DNA of 64,000 nt from Cyanobium sp. Aljojuca 7A6 (GCF_024346455.1 NZ_JAGQCY010000005.1:62001-126000); one strand, 5' to 3'; shown: positions 53,491-62,859, counted from the first letter of the stretch. The notes: generated by a model from the letters alone, not told the origin. Program-made: numbers and translations.

Positions 53491-56136
53491 CTAAGGCGTA
53501 CCTCCGAGGAACGCTCGGGAGGCTGGCGTTGAGGGCTGATAGCCATAACCATAGGTGCCTCCCTCTGTGTCATTGATGATGCGTGGAGATACCATAATGA
53601 CAAGTTCTCTCTTCTGGCGGTTATTGGCAGAGCCTCGAAAGAACTGACCAATCAAGGGAATGTCGCCAAGAATTGGCCACTTCTTGACCTCGGCAACATC
53701 AAAGTCAGAGATCACACCAGTGAGAATCAGAGTCTGCCCATCACGTACCCTTAAGGCGCCTGTATCAAGCCGTCGAACGCTGAGAATATCGATCGATCCA
53801 CACCCTGGAACTGGCAGTCGATCGGTAACAGCAGAAACACTAGGCGAAAGCGAAAAAGTAACAAAACCATTATCATCAATTTTCTCAACTCGGGCCCCAA
53901 GCACGAGTCCAGCGGTAGACAAGGTTGGGGTACAAGTGATCACATTACTCGCCGTGCCGCTATTGGCCGATGAATTGGTTTCGAATTCGGTGATCACATT
54001 AGTACCCACTCTCACCACCGCTTCGTTAGCACGACGCCGACCGATCGGAGAATCGATCGTGTACTGGTCCAAACCGCCAGGTCTATCTTCATCAGCTCCA
54101 CTCGAAGATCCACCGCCAGAAGATTCACGCAAAAAAGAGGAATTCTCCTGCAGAATCAATGTAGGGCTGGCGATGAGCTTGGAGTTGCGTGAAACGATTT
54201 GAGCTTGGACGAAATTAAAAAAGTTGTCAGGCGGATAATTCAATCCAGGGTTGGGCCTGCGAGATCCAGAGAAAGCAGACGATGCAGATTCGTTAGCACT
54301 AAACGAGGAAGAACTGGAAGCGTTTGAGTTTTGTTGAACATTGATATTGCGACCAAGAACATTAGATATCACCCGTTCAACGCTTGACGTCGCATTAGAC
54401 AATGATCGACTCAGCTCAGAATCAATTGGCCGAATAAGTCCCGAAGGCAAAAGCTCAAAACCCGTCTCTCGAGTGAGCGTTGAGTTGATAGAGGAAAGCT
54501 GACTAAGGGTCAAATTACTGGTGTCAGCAGAGTTTAGGCCTAGCTGCGCAGAAGAGGTATTTGCAGCAGAACCCAAAGCAGAGCCTTCTGTACGACTTGA
54601 TCGGGTGATCAGTTCTGTTTCTGAAAAGTTATCGGCGGTGGGAGGGAGGCTTCGCCCAAAGGCTCCCAATAGCTGGCCATTATCATTAACAATGAAGTTA
54701 TTTCCCCAGCGAAAAGCAAAACTATTGGCCACCTCAAAATCATTCTCTAGATTTACATCCAGAATCTTCACCGCCAGAGCCACCTGCCGCTGGCGTAGAT
54801 CCATTTGCTTGAGATACTGCTCAGCGATGGTTACCAAGCGCGGAGCGCCCACCAAGGTGATAGTGGAGAGCCTGGTGTCGGTGGTGGCCTGTAGGCCTAC
54901 CAGTGGGCCGTTGGCGGCCCCGTAGGACTCCACGCTGGTGATCGTGCTGGAGGTAGTCGTGGAGGACGTTGGACTGCCGACAGGAGCGGCCGTTGCGGCA
55001 ATTCCCTCAGAGACTGCTGTGGAGATGGTGTTGGTCTTGGTGACCTGGGCCCCAAGGTTTGCCAGATAGTCAGCAGCAGAGTTGGCTGGCACCTGATTCA
55101 ACCTGTAAACCTTTGAGAGCTGGGCGCCGAAGCTCTTGGAAAGCACCCTGGGGCCGGCGAAGATCGTGTTGCCGTCGCGCTTGCCTTGGAGCCCAGCCGC
55201 CAGCAGGGCGGAGTTGATCGCCCGGCCATAGCCTTCGCGCCGGAAGGAGATCGAGATGGGCCGCATATCTGGGGACGAGGCCGATGGTGCAGCGCCTCCC
55301 GAGGGTCCGGAAGCCGGGGTGTCGCCGACGTAGACGAACCCGTATCCACCCAGCTGACTGAGCGCCATCAGCACATCCTTGGCCGGAGCGTTGCGCAGGG
55401 TCATCGTCACCGGCGGCCCGCTGACATTCACATAGCTGGGATTGCTGATGGTCATGGTGCCCACAGCCATGTCCCCGAGCGGCGGCGCCACGGCGCGGGG
55501 CTGCAGGGGGGGGATGAAGCCTGGCTGCGGCACCCTGCCCGGGGTGTTGACGTTGGGGGTCAGGGTCTGAAGGGTGGTCTGAGCAGGCGCGTTGAACGTA
55601 AGGATCAGGTTGCTACCGTCGGCGCTGACCACAGGACGCCCGACTGGAAATCCGGGAGTGGGGGAGACCCTTAGCTCGAAGAGGTTGCCTGAACCCTGCA
55701 AGCTGATGCTCTGGAGTCCAGCCTCTGGCAGGGAGAGCTGCACCGGGCCGCGCCTCAGGGTCATCGGCATGGCCGTCTGCAGACGGCCCGACCAGATGGC
55801 TCCCTGGGTGGTTTGTTGCAGCAAGGGGGAAGGGCCAGTGCCTTCGATCACCACCTCGACCGAATCGGGCGTGCGCCGCAACTTGATGTCGAGGGAGCCG
55901 CTGGCCTGGGCGATCTCATACAGCCGTGGGCTTGCAGCCCGCCCTGCTGCGGGTGGGACAGCGGTGGCAGCCACAGCGTGGAGCCCTGTCCCCTGCTGCA
56001 AAACAACGAAGCCGAGAGATGCAGAAATAACGTGCCGCCACTGACGTTTTGCCACGTTCCGAAGCTCTCCGAATCGGTCGAATGGTATCGGCGATTGGGC
56101 GAAACGGCCAGTTTCCGGATCCCGTTGCAACGGCAT
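53491..56136 (-). CDS. pilQ: Type IV pilus secretin PilQ
   Basis: 881 residues; a GTG at 56055 (VAKRQWRHVISASLGFVVLQ) would give a cleaner signal peptide and is a credible alternative start. An AMIN-like domain (about residues 70-190; SLDIKLRRTPDSVEVVIEG) precedes an STN/N-domain (TLRNAPAKDVLMALSQLGGY). The N1 domain (YRLNQVPANSAADYLANLGA; TLVGAPRLVTIAEQYLKQMD) and the secretin core follow, ending WPILGDIPLIGQFFRG and ELVIMVSPRII. A Ser/Asn-rich insertion lies in the core. It forms the outer-membrane pore for pili and natural transformation. The 3' half is markedly AT-richer than the 5' half. Confidence 0.92.
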   Translation of the reverse strand: MPLQRDPETGRFAQSPIPFDRFGELRNVAKRQWRHVISASLGFVVLQQGTGLHAVAATAVPPAAGRAASPRLYEIAQASGSLDIKLRRTPDSVEVVIEGTGPSPLLQQTTQGAIWSGRLQTAMPMTLRRGPVQLSLPEAGLQSISLQGSGNLFELRVSPTPGFPVGRPVVSADGSNLILTFNAPAQTTLQTLTPNVNTPGRVPQPGFIPPLQPRAVAPPLGDMAVGTMTISNPSYVNVSGPPVTMTLRNAPAKDVLMALSQLGGYGFVYVGDTPASGPSGGAAPSASSPDMRPISISFRREGYGRAINSALLAAGLQGKRDGNTIFAGPRVLSKSFGAQLSKVYRLNQVPANSAADYLANLGAQVTKTNTISTAVSEGIAATAAPVGSPTSSTTTSSTITSVESYGAANGPLVGLQATTDTRLSTITLVGAPRLVTIAEQYLKQMDLRQRQVALAVKILDVNLENDFEVANSFAFRWGNNFIVNDNGQLLGAFGRSLPPTADNFSETELITRSSRTEGSALGSAANTSSAQLGLNSADTSNLTLSQLSSINSTLTRETGFELLPSGLIRPIDSELSRSLSNATSSVERVISNVLGRNINVQQNSNASSSSSFSANESASSAFSGSRRPNPGLNYPPDNFFNFVQAQIVSRNSKLIASPTLILQENSSFLRESSGGGSSSGADEDRPGGLDQYTIDSPIGRRRANEAVVRVGTNVITEFETNSSANSGTASNVITCTPTLSTAGLVLGARVEKIDDNGFVTFSLSPSVSAVTDRLPVPGCGSIDILSVRRLDTGALRVRDGQTLILTGVISDFDVAEVKKWPILGDIPLIGQFFRGSANNRQKRELVIMVSPRIINDTEGGTYGYGYQPSTPASRAFLGGTP

Positions 56137-56138
56137 GG

Positions 56139-56900
56139 TCAGTTGGGAGTTGCAGGAGCAGCTGGCGCCGGGGCTGCCGCTGCGGGGGGCGCGGCAGCAG
56201 GAGCCGAAGATCGGCTGTAGAGACCCAGGGTGAGCTTCATGACCACTTGGGGACTCGGTTGGAGAGATTGGCCGTCGGAGGGTTTGTCGTCGGGCAGGGT
56301 GAGATTGAGATCGCTCTGCACCACCAGCACATTGAGGGATTCCAGGCGACGCAGAAAGGCCAGCAGCGCAGGGAATGACCCACGGGCCGACACCAGTAGC
56401 GTTCGCTGGCTGAGTCCCTGCTGTGCCAGAGGATCACTCGGGGCGGCGGCGGCGCCTGCCGGCGCTGCGGGTGCTGCGGGGGCAGCTGGTGCGGCGCCAG
56501 CGGCGGGCGGTGCCGTGGCCGCGGGCACCGCCTGGGTGGGCTCGTACAGGGTCAGCTGAACACCCGAACCATCGGCCTCGCGGTCGAGCATGGCCAGAAA
56601 GGTTGAGAGGTCGCCGTTGCCGGTGATCAGCCGCTCGATCTTGGCCTTGCTGGCCATGGCCGCCTCGGTGTTCTCCTGGGTCGCGACCAGCTGCCCCCGC
56701 ATCAGCGTCACCTGATCCCGCAGCTGCTCCAGCTCCTGGAGGCGCTGGCTGTCCCGCTGGAGGGTGGCCCAGAGGGGCAGCAGGGCGGCGAGGACCACCA
56801 GCAGGCCCAGCCCGCCGATCACGGCCGCCGGCAGCGTCAGCCAGATCAGGCGCAGGGTGGAAACGGGGAGCCTGGAGGCCTCTTGCTGAAGATTCGTCAT
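56139..56900 (-). CDS. pilO: Type IV pilus assembly protein PilO
   Basis: 253 residues. A single helix (LIWLTLPAAVIGGLGLLVVL) is followed by a coiled coil (LQRDSQRLQELEQLRDQVTL). A ferredoxin-like PilO domain is split by an Ala/Pro-rich linker of about 40 residues, then GSFPALLAFLRRLESLNVLV. The C-terminal tail is Ala/Pro-rich. PilO pairs with PilN in the inner-membrane alignment complex. Its start overlaps the pilN stop and its end is two bases from pilQ. Confidence 0.87.
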   Translation of the reverse strand: MTNLQQEASRLPVSTLRLIWLTLPAAVIGGLGLLVVLAALLPLWATLQRDSQRLQELEQLRDQVTLMRGQLVATQENTEAAMASKAKIERLITGNGDLSTFLAMLDREADGSGVQLTLYEPTQAVPAATAPPAAGAAPAAPAAPAAPAGAAAAPSDPLAQQGLSQRTLLVSARGSFPALLAFLRRLESLNVLVVQSDLNLTLPDDKPSDGQSLQPSPQVVMKLTLGLYSRSSAPAAAPPAAAAPAPAAPATPN

Positions 56901-57604
56901 GGGATGAGGCCCTCCGCCTGAAGGAGTTGGAGCCGGCGCACCATGCCCTCGGATCCCAGCTGCCGCATGACCACCAATTGACGGGCGGGAGTCAGGCTGG
57001 CGAAGGGACCGACAAGTTCGAAGCTGACCGCGGCCGGGGCCGCCGGCCCGGTCTGGCCGGCAACGGGGGCGGCCGCAGGGACCCGCTCCAGCTTGACGAG
57101 CGTCACGCCCTTGGCCTCCATCAACGGCGAGCGGGCCAGCTCCAACTGCAGCGCATTGATGCGGGCAAAGGCCAGGGGGTCCAGCGCCTGCCCCTTGAGC
57201 ACCAGCTTCTGCTCCTGGGCTTCCACGCTCTGGAGCTGAATCCCCTCGGGAATGCGCAGCTGCAGGTCGGCCAGAAGCGCCGAGGACGTGCGCAGGGTGG
57301 TGAGGCTCTCGGTCAGGCTGCGGGTGGTGGTGGTGAGCTGGTCGAGCTTGGCCTTGCTGGCCGCCATCTCCGCCTGCATCTGGGTGGCCTCGACTTCGAA
57401 ACGGGTGAGCTGGGCCGTCTGGGCCTTGACCACCGGGTAGCGCAGGAGCACCAGGGCCGTGCCGACCACGGCCGCCGCCAACACGGCCGTTCCGATCAGG
57501 GCACCCCGCAGCAGCAGGGACCGTCGATCCAGCAGGGCCGTGACGATGCTCTCCTGGCCGAGTTCCTTGCGCCGCTCCCGCAGCAGATCCAAGGGAGCCG
57601 TCAT
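56897..57604 (-). CDS. pilN: Type IV pilus assembly protein PilN
   Basis: 235 residues from MTAPLDLLRERRKELGQESI. The short cytoplasmic N-terminus, which in PilN binds PilM, is followed by a membrane helix (GALIGTAVLAAAVVGTALVL), a coiled coil and a PilN domain (QLRIPEGIQLQSVEAQEQKL). The ATG overlaps the pilM stop (ATGA) and the stop overlaps pilO. The longer upstream frame is antisense-like and arginine/alanine-rich. Confidence 0.87.
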   Translation of the reverse strand: MTAPLDLLRERRKELGQESIVTALLDRRSLLLRGALIGTAVLAAAVVGTALVLLRYPVVKAQTAQLTRFEVEATQMQAEMAASKAKLDQLTTTTRSLTESLTTLRTSSALLADLQLRIPEGIQLQSVEAQEQKLVLKGQALDPLAFARINALQLELARSPLMEAKGVTLVKLERVPAAAPVAGQTGPAAPAAVSFELVGPFASLTPARQLVVMRQLGSEGMVRRLQLLQAEGLIP

Positions 57605-58503
57605 CGGTCCCGCTCCGCCATCGCCAGCCCCTGCAGAACCAGGGACCCGAACGGCTGGGGGGTGAGCAGCTCGGCGCGCACCTTCAGGGTGTCCTGAAGA
57701 TGGTCCTGGCTGGCCAGCGGCCCGCTGAGCAGCAGCCGGAGCCGATGCACGGAAGGATCGCGACGTCGATAGAAGGCCACGCAGCGGACCACGTCCCGGA
57801 CGAGCTGATCGTCCTCCTCGGGCAGAAGCCAATCGAAGACCGGCTCGGCGCGCCGCAGCAGCAGCAGCCGGGCACCCACCGGCAGCGGATGGATCAGCAG
57901 GGTCAGGACGTCTTCCGCGGCGTGCTCCAGCAGCGCGTTCACCGCGGCCAAACGGCAGGACTGGGCCGGGGCCAGCCTCTCCAGCTGGGCTCCGGCCAGG
58001 TTGAACACCTCAATCCAGTCGTCTACCAGCTTTTTGGACGCCACGGCCAGCAACATGCGCGGACTGGGGCCCGGCAGAGGCCGCAGGTCGATGCTCGCTT
58101 CGCTCAGGGGAACGGCCAGCGTGAGGGGCGGGTCGATCGTCCGCAACGCTTCGATGGGGTCGTCGGGGGTGGCCTCCAGGGGCCAGTCAATGACGCGCCA
58201 CTCGACAGCCCCCTCCGGAAGCGAGGCCAGCACCACGGCATCCAGCAGACCGTCACGCACCAGCAGATCGCCGATCAGGTCGCCCAGGGGTTCTTTCTCC
58301 AGGGGCTGGCCATCGAGGCAGGTCAGCGGAGGCAGCGGCAGATCAATGCTCACGGGCTCCGGTCCGTTTCCCCGCAGGACCTGTCCCATCAAGGACACGT
58401 CCTGCAGCTCAAGCAGCAACTGCCGCGGAAAAACTTGCGCACGGATCGGACGCAGGCGATCGTCCAGATCATCCTTCAAGCCGATCAGGCCAGAAAAAAC
58501 CAA
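57601..58503 (-). CDS. pilM: PilM-like pilus protein, divergent
   Basis: 300 residues. Position upstream of pilN, pilO and pilQ identifies it. The expected actin-like N-terminal motif of PilM (IDIGSSSIK type) is absent; the protein starts MVFSGLIGLKDDLDDRLRPI instead. Segments such as VASKKLVDDWIEVFNLAGAQ, LERLAPAQSCRLAAVNALLE and RRRDPSVHRLRLLLSGPL follow the PilM pattern of the second actin-like half. It may hold PilN without binding ATP; this is inference. Length is slightly short. Confidence 0.75.
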   Translation of the reverse strand: MVFSGLIGLKDDLDDRLRPIRAQVFPRQLLLELQDVSLMGQVLRGNGPEPVSIDLPLPPLTCLDGQPLEKEPLGDLIGDLLVRDGLLDAVVLASLPEGAVEWRVIDWPLEATPDDPIEALRTIDPPLTLAVPLSEASIDLRPLPGPSPRMLLAVASKKLVDDWIEVFNLAGAQLERLAPAQSCRLAAVNALLEHAAEDVLTLLIHPLPVGARLLLLRRAEPVFDWLLPEEDDQLVRDVVRCVAFYRRRDPSVHRLRLLLSGPLASQDHLQDTLKVRAELLTPQPFGSLVLQGLAMAERDR

Positions 58504-58536
58504 GGCTGAGATCCGTTGCCTGCGAAAGGTACCGAA

Positions 58537-59724
58537 TTATGGGCGCCAAGGCATCCCCGAACCTACAACTTCAGAAAGCGTCCGACATCCATGGCGATCG
58601 AGCTGGCGGGTCAATCCCTCCAGAATCGATGGCACAAGTGCGGGGCCTGCATAGATCCAACCGGTGTAGATCTGGATCAGGGACGCTCCTGCGCTGATGC
58701 GCTCCCAGGCAGCCTCGGCTGAGTCGATGCCGCCCACACCGATCAGCGGCAGTGCGGGACCTGCGGTCGCCCGCAACCGGCGCAGCACTTCCACCGCCCG
58801 TCGCCGCAGGGGCCGGCCGCTCAGTCCTCCGGCTTCCTCGGCAAGGGTCTGACCGGTGGCCTCCAGACGACGTCCTTCGAGCCCGAGTCGGTGGACCGAT
58901 GTGTTCACCGCGATCACTCCGGCCAGACCCTCCTCGTAAGCCAGGCGGGCAATCGTGTCGATGGCATCGTCCTCGAGATCGGGGGCGATCTTCACCAGCA
59001 GGGGAGGACAGGCCGGTAGCCGCCGCAGACGCTCCACCAGCCGCCGCAGCTGGGCTTCCTCCTGCAAATCCCGCAACCCCGGGGTGTTGGGTGAGCTGAC
59101 ATTCACCACCGCATAGTCGGCCAGGGGGGCCAACAGCTCCAGGCTGGCCGCGTAATCGTCGGGGGCCATCTCCAGCGACACCATCTTCGATTTTCCGAGA
59201 TTGATGCCGAGCACCGCGGGCCGCTGGCCCGGCGGGGGCAGACCCTGGCGCTCCAGGGTTCGACGCACGCCCCTGGCCCCATCGTTGTTGAAACCCATGC
59301 GGTTGAGCGCCGCCCGCTCCTCGGCCAGCCGGAACAACCTCGGCCGGGGATTCCCCTGTTGTGGCTGCCAGGTGATGGTGCCCAGCTCGGCGAAGCCGAA
59401 TCCGAACAGATGCCAGATCGCGGCCGCCACACCGTTCTTGTCGAAGCCCGCGGCCAGCCCCACCGGATTGGCAAAGCGACAGCCGAACAGCGTCTGCTCC
59501 AGGCGGGGATCCCGCCGCTGCAGCTCCGCCCCCAGCCCCGCCAGGCTGCCGCTCACCAGGGGCCATTGGCGGCGCAGGGACGCCTGGCCCAGGGCCAGCA
59601 GCGTCAGACGACTCAGCTGTTCGGCGTCGGCGCCGTCATCACGACGCAGCAGCGGCTCGACGAACCGGGCATAGAGGGCACCGGTTCCCAGCTGGCCGCC
59701 ACCGGTCGATTGCTCCTGCGGCAT
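58537..59724 (-). CDS. pyrD: Dihydroorotate dehydrogenase, quinone type (class 2)
   Basis: 395 residues from [20 protein letters not shown], with AGGAG seven bases upstream. FMN/substrate motifs: [50 protein letters not shown], and [16 protein letters not shown] with the catalytic Ser of class 2. Later come [11 protein letters not shown] and [20 protein letters not shown]. It oxidises dihydroorotate to orotate and feeds electrons to quinone. Ten bases after the rnhA stop, so co-transcribed. Confidence 0.95.
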   Translation of the reverse strand: MPQEQSTGGGQLGTGALYARFVEPLLRRDDGADAEQLSRLTLLALGQASLRRQWPLVSGSLAGLGAELQRRDPRLEQTLFGCRFANPVGLAAGFDKNGVAAAIWHLFGFGFAELGTITWQPQQGNPRPRLFRLAEERAALNRMGFNNDGARGVRRTLERQGLPPPGQRPAVLGINLGKSKMVSLEMAPDDYAASLELLAPLADYAVVNVSSPNTPGLRDLQEEAQLRRLVERLRRLPACPPLLVKIAPDLEDDAIDTIARLAYEEGLAGVIAVNTSVHRLGLEGRRLEATGQTLAEEAGGLSGRPLRRRAVEVLRRLRATAGPALPLIGVGGIDSAEAAWERISAGASLIQIYTGWIYAGPALVPSILEGLTRQLDRHGCRTLSEVVGSGMPWRP

Positions 59725-59734
59725 CCCTGTCTCC

Positions 59735-60481
59735 TTACTGCGGCCTGGCCAATCCTCCCGCGCCGCGCTCCAGCCGCCAGTTCCCATTGCCCAGGGGCCT
59801 GACAAGCCAGTCGCGCCAGAGCCAGGGATCCTCTTTCCCCTCCAGGGTGGCTGTGGGTACCTCCAGCAGCCTGGCAAGCTCCACGGCCCGCAGGCTGTAG
59901 CCCCCCGCGGCCAACCGATCGGCCAGCTCCATGCGGGAGAGCAACTCCTGCAGCGACGTGGGGGCCAGATCCCTGGCCTCAGACTGCGGCGCGAGGGAGG
60001 GCTGGGTTTCGACGGCCAGGGCCGGGGCCTGGCCACGGGAGAAGGCGACGGCGATGGCATCGCAGCGGTCATTGTCCGGATCACCGCTGTGGCCACGCAC
60101 GTGGCGCAGGGCCAGCCCCGGCAACCTGGCGGCATCCAGCAGTTCCCAGAGGTCGCGGTTGAGCACGGCTCCACCGGACGCGGTGCGCCAGCCCTTGCGC
60201 TTCCAGCCGGCCATCCACTTCTCGTAGCCATCGATCAGGTAACGGCTGTCGGTACGCAGCACCAGATCGGGATGACGCGGCAGGTCCCGCAGCGCCTCCA
60301 GCACCGCCAGGGCAGCGGTGAGCTCCATCCGGTTGTTGGTGGTGGCTTGGGCCGCCCCCCCCAGCTCCCGACGGGAACCGTCCTCAAAGCGCAGCAGCGC
60401 CCCCCAGCCTCCCGGCCCGGGGTTGCCACTGCAGGCCCCGTCGCAGGCGGCAGCCAATACCCGCACCGGACGATCACCCAT
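59735..60481 (-). CDS. rnhA: Ribonuclease HI with C-terminal extension
   Basis: 248 residues. The RNase H fold covers residues about 5-150 with the catalytic set Asp14 ([20 protein letters not shown]), Glu53 ([10 protein letters not shown]), Asp78 ([12 protein letters not shown]) and a late Asp in [20 protein letters not shown]. The remaining 95 residues ([40 protein letters not shown]) form an extension with no recognised motif. The enzyme cuts RNA in RNA-DNA hybrids. It lies upstream of pyrD and is divergent from the DUF3747 gene. Confidence 0.92.
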   Translation of the reverse strand: MGDRPVRVLAAACDGACSGNPGPGGWGALLRFEDGSRRELGGAAQATTNNRMELTAALAVLEALRDLPRHPDLVLRTDSRYLIDGYEKWMAGWKRKGWRTASGGAVLNRDLWELLDAARLPGLALRHVRGHSGDPDNDRCDAIAVAFSRGQAPALAVETQPSLAPQSEARDLAPTSLQELLSRMELADRLAAGGYSLRAVELARLLEVPTATLEGKEDPWLWRDWLVRPLGNGNWRLERGAGGLARPQ

Positions 60482-60554
60482 GGAGTTCCCTTGACAGCAT
60501 CGCTTGAATTAGCCTCTGTCTCCCGGAAAACGCCCGGGCCCTGGAGGTGTTTCC

Positions 60555-61298
60555 ATGCAGCGAACCTACCTGGCCCTGGCGGGCCTGGTCCTGGCAGGAG
60601 CAGGCCTGCCGATGGTCCAGCCCAAGCTGGCCATGGCCGCTGCTCTCTTCCAGAGCACGGAGGTGGACGCCGAACGTTTCGCGGTGCTGGCCAGGCCGGT
60701 CGGCGACAACGACTGGACGCTCCTGGTGTTGGAACAGCTGGCCGCCAAGCCCTCCTGCTGGCAGGCCCGCCCGGATGGCCTGGTTGATCCGACCCTGAAC
60801 CGGTTCGACTTCACCGGCATCTGCAATCGCTACCTCGACAGCAACGGTTACTCGCTGCGGGTCGCCGACCAGGACCTGGGCACCAGCTATCGCCTGCAGG
60901 TGCAGCAGGTGGGCTCCCGCCTGGAGCTGCAGGCCGTCTCCCCAAGGAATTCCGCCGTTCTGGTGGTTGGCAGGGCCGAGGTGCCCCTGCGTGACCGCGA
61001 CGGCTTCGTGGCCCTCAAGCTCGAGCCAGGCTGGGATCTCCAACGGCGCACCTATGAACAAAGGGCGTTGACGCACCTCTACTTCGCCAGCCCGGCCCCC
61101 TTGGAGCAACTGATCGCCCGGGCCGGCGGCAGCCAGACCTTCCGACGTCCCCAGGGCACCGGCCGGGCTGAACTCCCTGGAATCGATGCTGACCCGATGC
61201 TGGGCCAGGGTGACGACAGCATGGGCTCGGGCCGCTCCGGTCGGGCGATCGCCCTCCAGGTGATTCCCTACAGCGAAGCCAACCCAGGAGGGCTCTGA
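60555..61298 (+). CDS. DUF3747 exported protein
   Basis: 247 residues. A strong GGAGG lies nine bases before the ATG. The signal peptide is LALAGLVLAGAGLPMVQPKL ending near AMAAA. The mature start ALFQSTEVDAERFAVLARPV, then DNDWTLLVLEQLAAKPSCWQ and GICNRYLDSNGYSLRVADQD, matches the DUF3747 family of cyanobacteria; function unknown. The TTGACA at 60491 is a good -35 box, but no matching -10 is obvious. The tail is low-complexity (DDSMGSGRSGRA). Confidence 0.85.
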   Translation: MQRTYLALAGLVLAGAGLPMVQPKLAMAAALFQSTEVDAERFAVLARPVGDNDWTLLVLEQLAAKPSCWQARPDGLVDPTLNRFDFTGICNRYLDSNGYSLRVADQDLGTSYRLQVQQVGSRLELQAVSPRNSAVLVVGRAEVPLRDRDGFVALKLEPGWDLQRRTYEQRALTHLYFASPAPLEQLIARAGGSQTFRRPQGTGRAELPGIDADPMLGQGDDSMGSGRSGRAIALQVIPYSEANPGGL

Positions 61299-61398
61299 GC
61301 CCACTCTTTATCCCGTTTGGTTTCCCGGGCCTGGGGGCCAGTTGGATCACCGGACTGTTCACCCCGCACCTGCCTTTCGCCTCACTTATTCTGATCTG

Positions 61399-61494
61399 GT
61401 GAGGAGTGAAGGACGCTCTTCCAGGGTCGAAACGAGGACAGACTCCCGGAATCGTTCCATCTCCAGAGCCCTGCCTTCGGCGGGGCTCTTTTTT
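61399..61494 (+). ncRNA. Candidate small RNA with its own terminator
   Basis: A -10-like TATTCT at 61387-61392 precedes a region of about 95 bases that ends in a strong terminator (61465-61494). It includes short stem-loops: GAAG/CTTC around 61409-61422, and a GGGTC stem closed by GACTCCC with GAAACGAGGACA in the loop. The length and the GAAAC loop recall the Yfr2-type RNAs of picocyanobacteria, but I cannot confirm this. It could simply be the 3' untranslated end of the DUF3747 gene. No -35 box seen. Confidence 0.35.
61465..61494 (+). terminator. Rho-independent terminator, plus strand
   Basis: Eleven-pair stem AGAGCCCTGCC / GGCGGGGCTCT (one G-T pair) with loop TTC, followed by a run of six T. 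It ends transcription from the DUF3747 gene or from the candidate small RNA. Confidence 0.85.
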
Positions 61495-61552
61495 ATGGAT
61501 CGGGCTCCCGGTTGCCGGTGTGGGCCACGCGCCCTCAGCGGCCTGGAGCATG

Positions 61553-61578
61553 AAAAAAGCCGGCCCGAAAGGCCGGCT
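61553..61578 (-). terminator. Rho-independent terminator of the rplJL operon
   Basis: Read on the minus strand: AGCCGGCC, five-base loop, GGCCGGCT, then six T. The stem is perfect over eight pairs. It lies about 45 bases after the rplL stop and faces the plus-strand terminator at 61465, so the two units are insulated from each other. Confidence 0.9.
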
Positions 61579-61622
61579 GGAAACGAAGGGGTCGCCGCGC
61601 CCGGGGGCACGGCTTCGGCCGG

Positions 61623-62009
61623 TCACTTGATGGAGACCTTGCCACCCACTTCTTCGATGCTCTTCTTGAGAGCTTCGGCATCGTTCTTGGAGATGCCTTC
61701 CTTGACGGCCTTGGGAGCGGCTTCGACAAGGGCCTTGGCTTCGCCCAGACCGAGGCCGGTGGCCTCGCGGACGGCCTTGAGCACCTTGATCTTGGCGGCC
61801 GGATCGAAGCCATCGAGGATGACGTCGAATTCGGTCTGCTCCTCAACCGCCTCGGCGGCGGCGCCGGGGGCGGCAGCGGCCATGACGACGCCAGCCGAAG
61901 CGGCGGCGGACACGCCGAAGGCCTCTTCGATCTGCTTGACGAGCTCGGAAGCCTCAAGCAGCGAGAGGGATTTCAGTTGTTCGAGAATCTGGTCGGTGGT
62001 AGCGGACAT
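61623..62009 (-). CDS. rplL: 50S ribosomal protein L7/L12
   Basis: 128 residues. N-terminal dimerisation helix [20 protein letters not shown], an Ala-rich hinge ([20 protein letters not shown]), and the C-terminal factor-binding domain [20 protein letters not shown] with [18 protein letters not shown]. It forms the ribosomal stalk with L10 and recruits elongation factors. It follows rplJ after 63 bases on the same strand and is closed by a strong terminator. Confidence 0.97.
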   Translation of the reverse strand: MSATTDQILEQLKSLSLLEASELVKQIEEAFGVSAAASAGVVMAAAAPGAAAEAVEEQTEFDVILDGFDPAAKIKVLKAVREATGLGLGEAKALVEAAPKAVKEGISKNDAEALKKSIEEVGGKVSIK

Positions 62010-62072
62010 GGGGGGGGAATCAGCAACAGAACGGGAGGATCGGTGGAGCCCAGGGGTTCGCGAAAGGCGAAC

Positions 62073-62600
62073 TCAACCTTCGCCGGATTCGGCGTGCTGC
62101 TTGAGCGCCCTGGCGAGACCGGACGGAACCTCGTTGATACCCACAGCCAGCTTGGTGGCCAGGCCATTGATCGCACCGGCGATCTGGGCCATGAGCACCT
62201 CCTTGGAGGGCAGATCCCCGATGGCCTGAATGTCGGAGGGGGACAGGAGCTTGCCTTCGAAAAGGCCTCCTTTCACATCCGACTTCTTGGTGTCCTTCTG
62301 GAAGGACTGCAGGGCCTTCACCGCACCGCCGACATCGCCCTTGACCAGGACGAAGGCGTTGGTGCCGGTGAGCAGGGAATCGAGATCCGACCAGGCGCTG
62401 TCACCATCAATGGCACGGCGCATCAAGGTGTTTTTGGTCACCTTGCACACACCGCTGCTGGCCTGCAGACGGGTCCGCAGATCAGTCATCTCCTTGATGG
62501 TCAGGCCCTTGAAATCCAGGACCAGCGCCATTTCGGCTTCACCGAGGAGCCCTTTGAGCTCTTCGACGATCTGTTGCTTGTTCTCCAGCGTGCGGCCCAT
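62073..62600 (-). CDS. rplJ: 50S ribosomal protein L10
   Basis: 175 residues from [40 protein letters not shown] and [13 protein letters not shown] are the RNA-binding L10 core; the C-terminal helix that holds L7/L12 dimers follows. The start at 62600 is chosen by family length. Bases just before it read CACCTCCT rather than a Shine-Dalgarno sequence. The gene lies downstream of an SGNH hydrolase gene instead of directly after rplA. Confidence 0.96.
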   Translation of the reverse strand: MGRTLENKQQIVEELKGLLGEAEMALVLDFKGLTIKEMTDLRTRLQASSGVCKVTKNTLMRRAIDGDSAWSDLDSLLTGTNAFVLVKGDVGGAVKALQSFQKDTKKSDVKGGLFEGKLLSPSDIQAIGDLPSKEVLMAQIAGAINGLATKLAVGINEVPSGLARALKQHAESGEG

Positions 62601-62830
62601 AGGAGGTGGATCGGATCGGGGGAACAAGCAGGGAACGCGGCCCGGACGGCCTCCCGGGAAGGGAAGCTTCGAGGCCGCTCATCGCTCCGCTCCGATCTGA
62701 GGGACTCCTGCGGAGACCCCAGCACAGGCAAAAACCAATCGCGTGAACCTCGGCAGGGCTTATGACGGAGCAACATCGACCGAAATCGACGACCCTGACA
62801 ACCTGCTGTCTTGGGTGGGGCGCGAGCCCT
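62601..62830 (-). promoter_or_regulatory. Probable rplJ leader region (L10-type autoregulation)
   Basis: About 230 untranslated bases precede rplJ. The minus strand contains several GC-rich inverted segments, such as around 62630-62665 and 62695-62725, and the stretch near 62750 (AAGCCCTGCCGAGGTTCACG). Ribosomal L10-L12 complexes of many bacteria bind an rplJ leader to limit their own synthesis, so this is a reasonable place for it. No fold was computed. Confidence 0.4.
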
Positions 62831-62859
62831 TCTGGACGAATCCAGCCTTTTAACCTACA

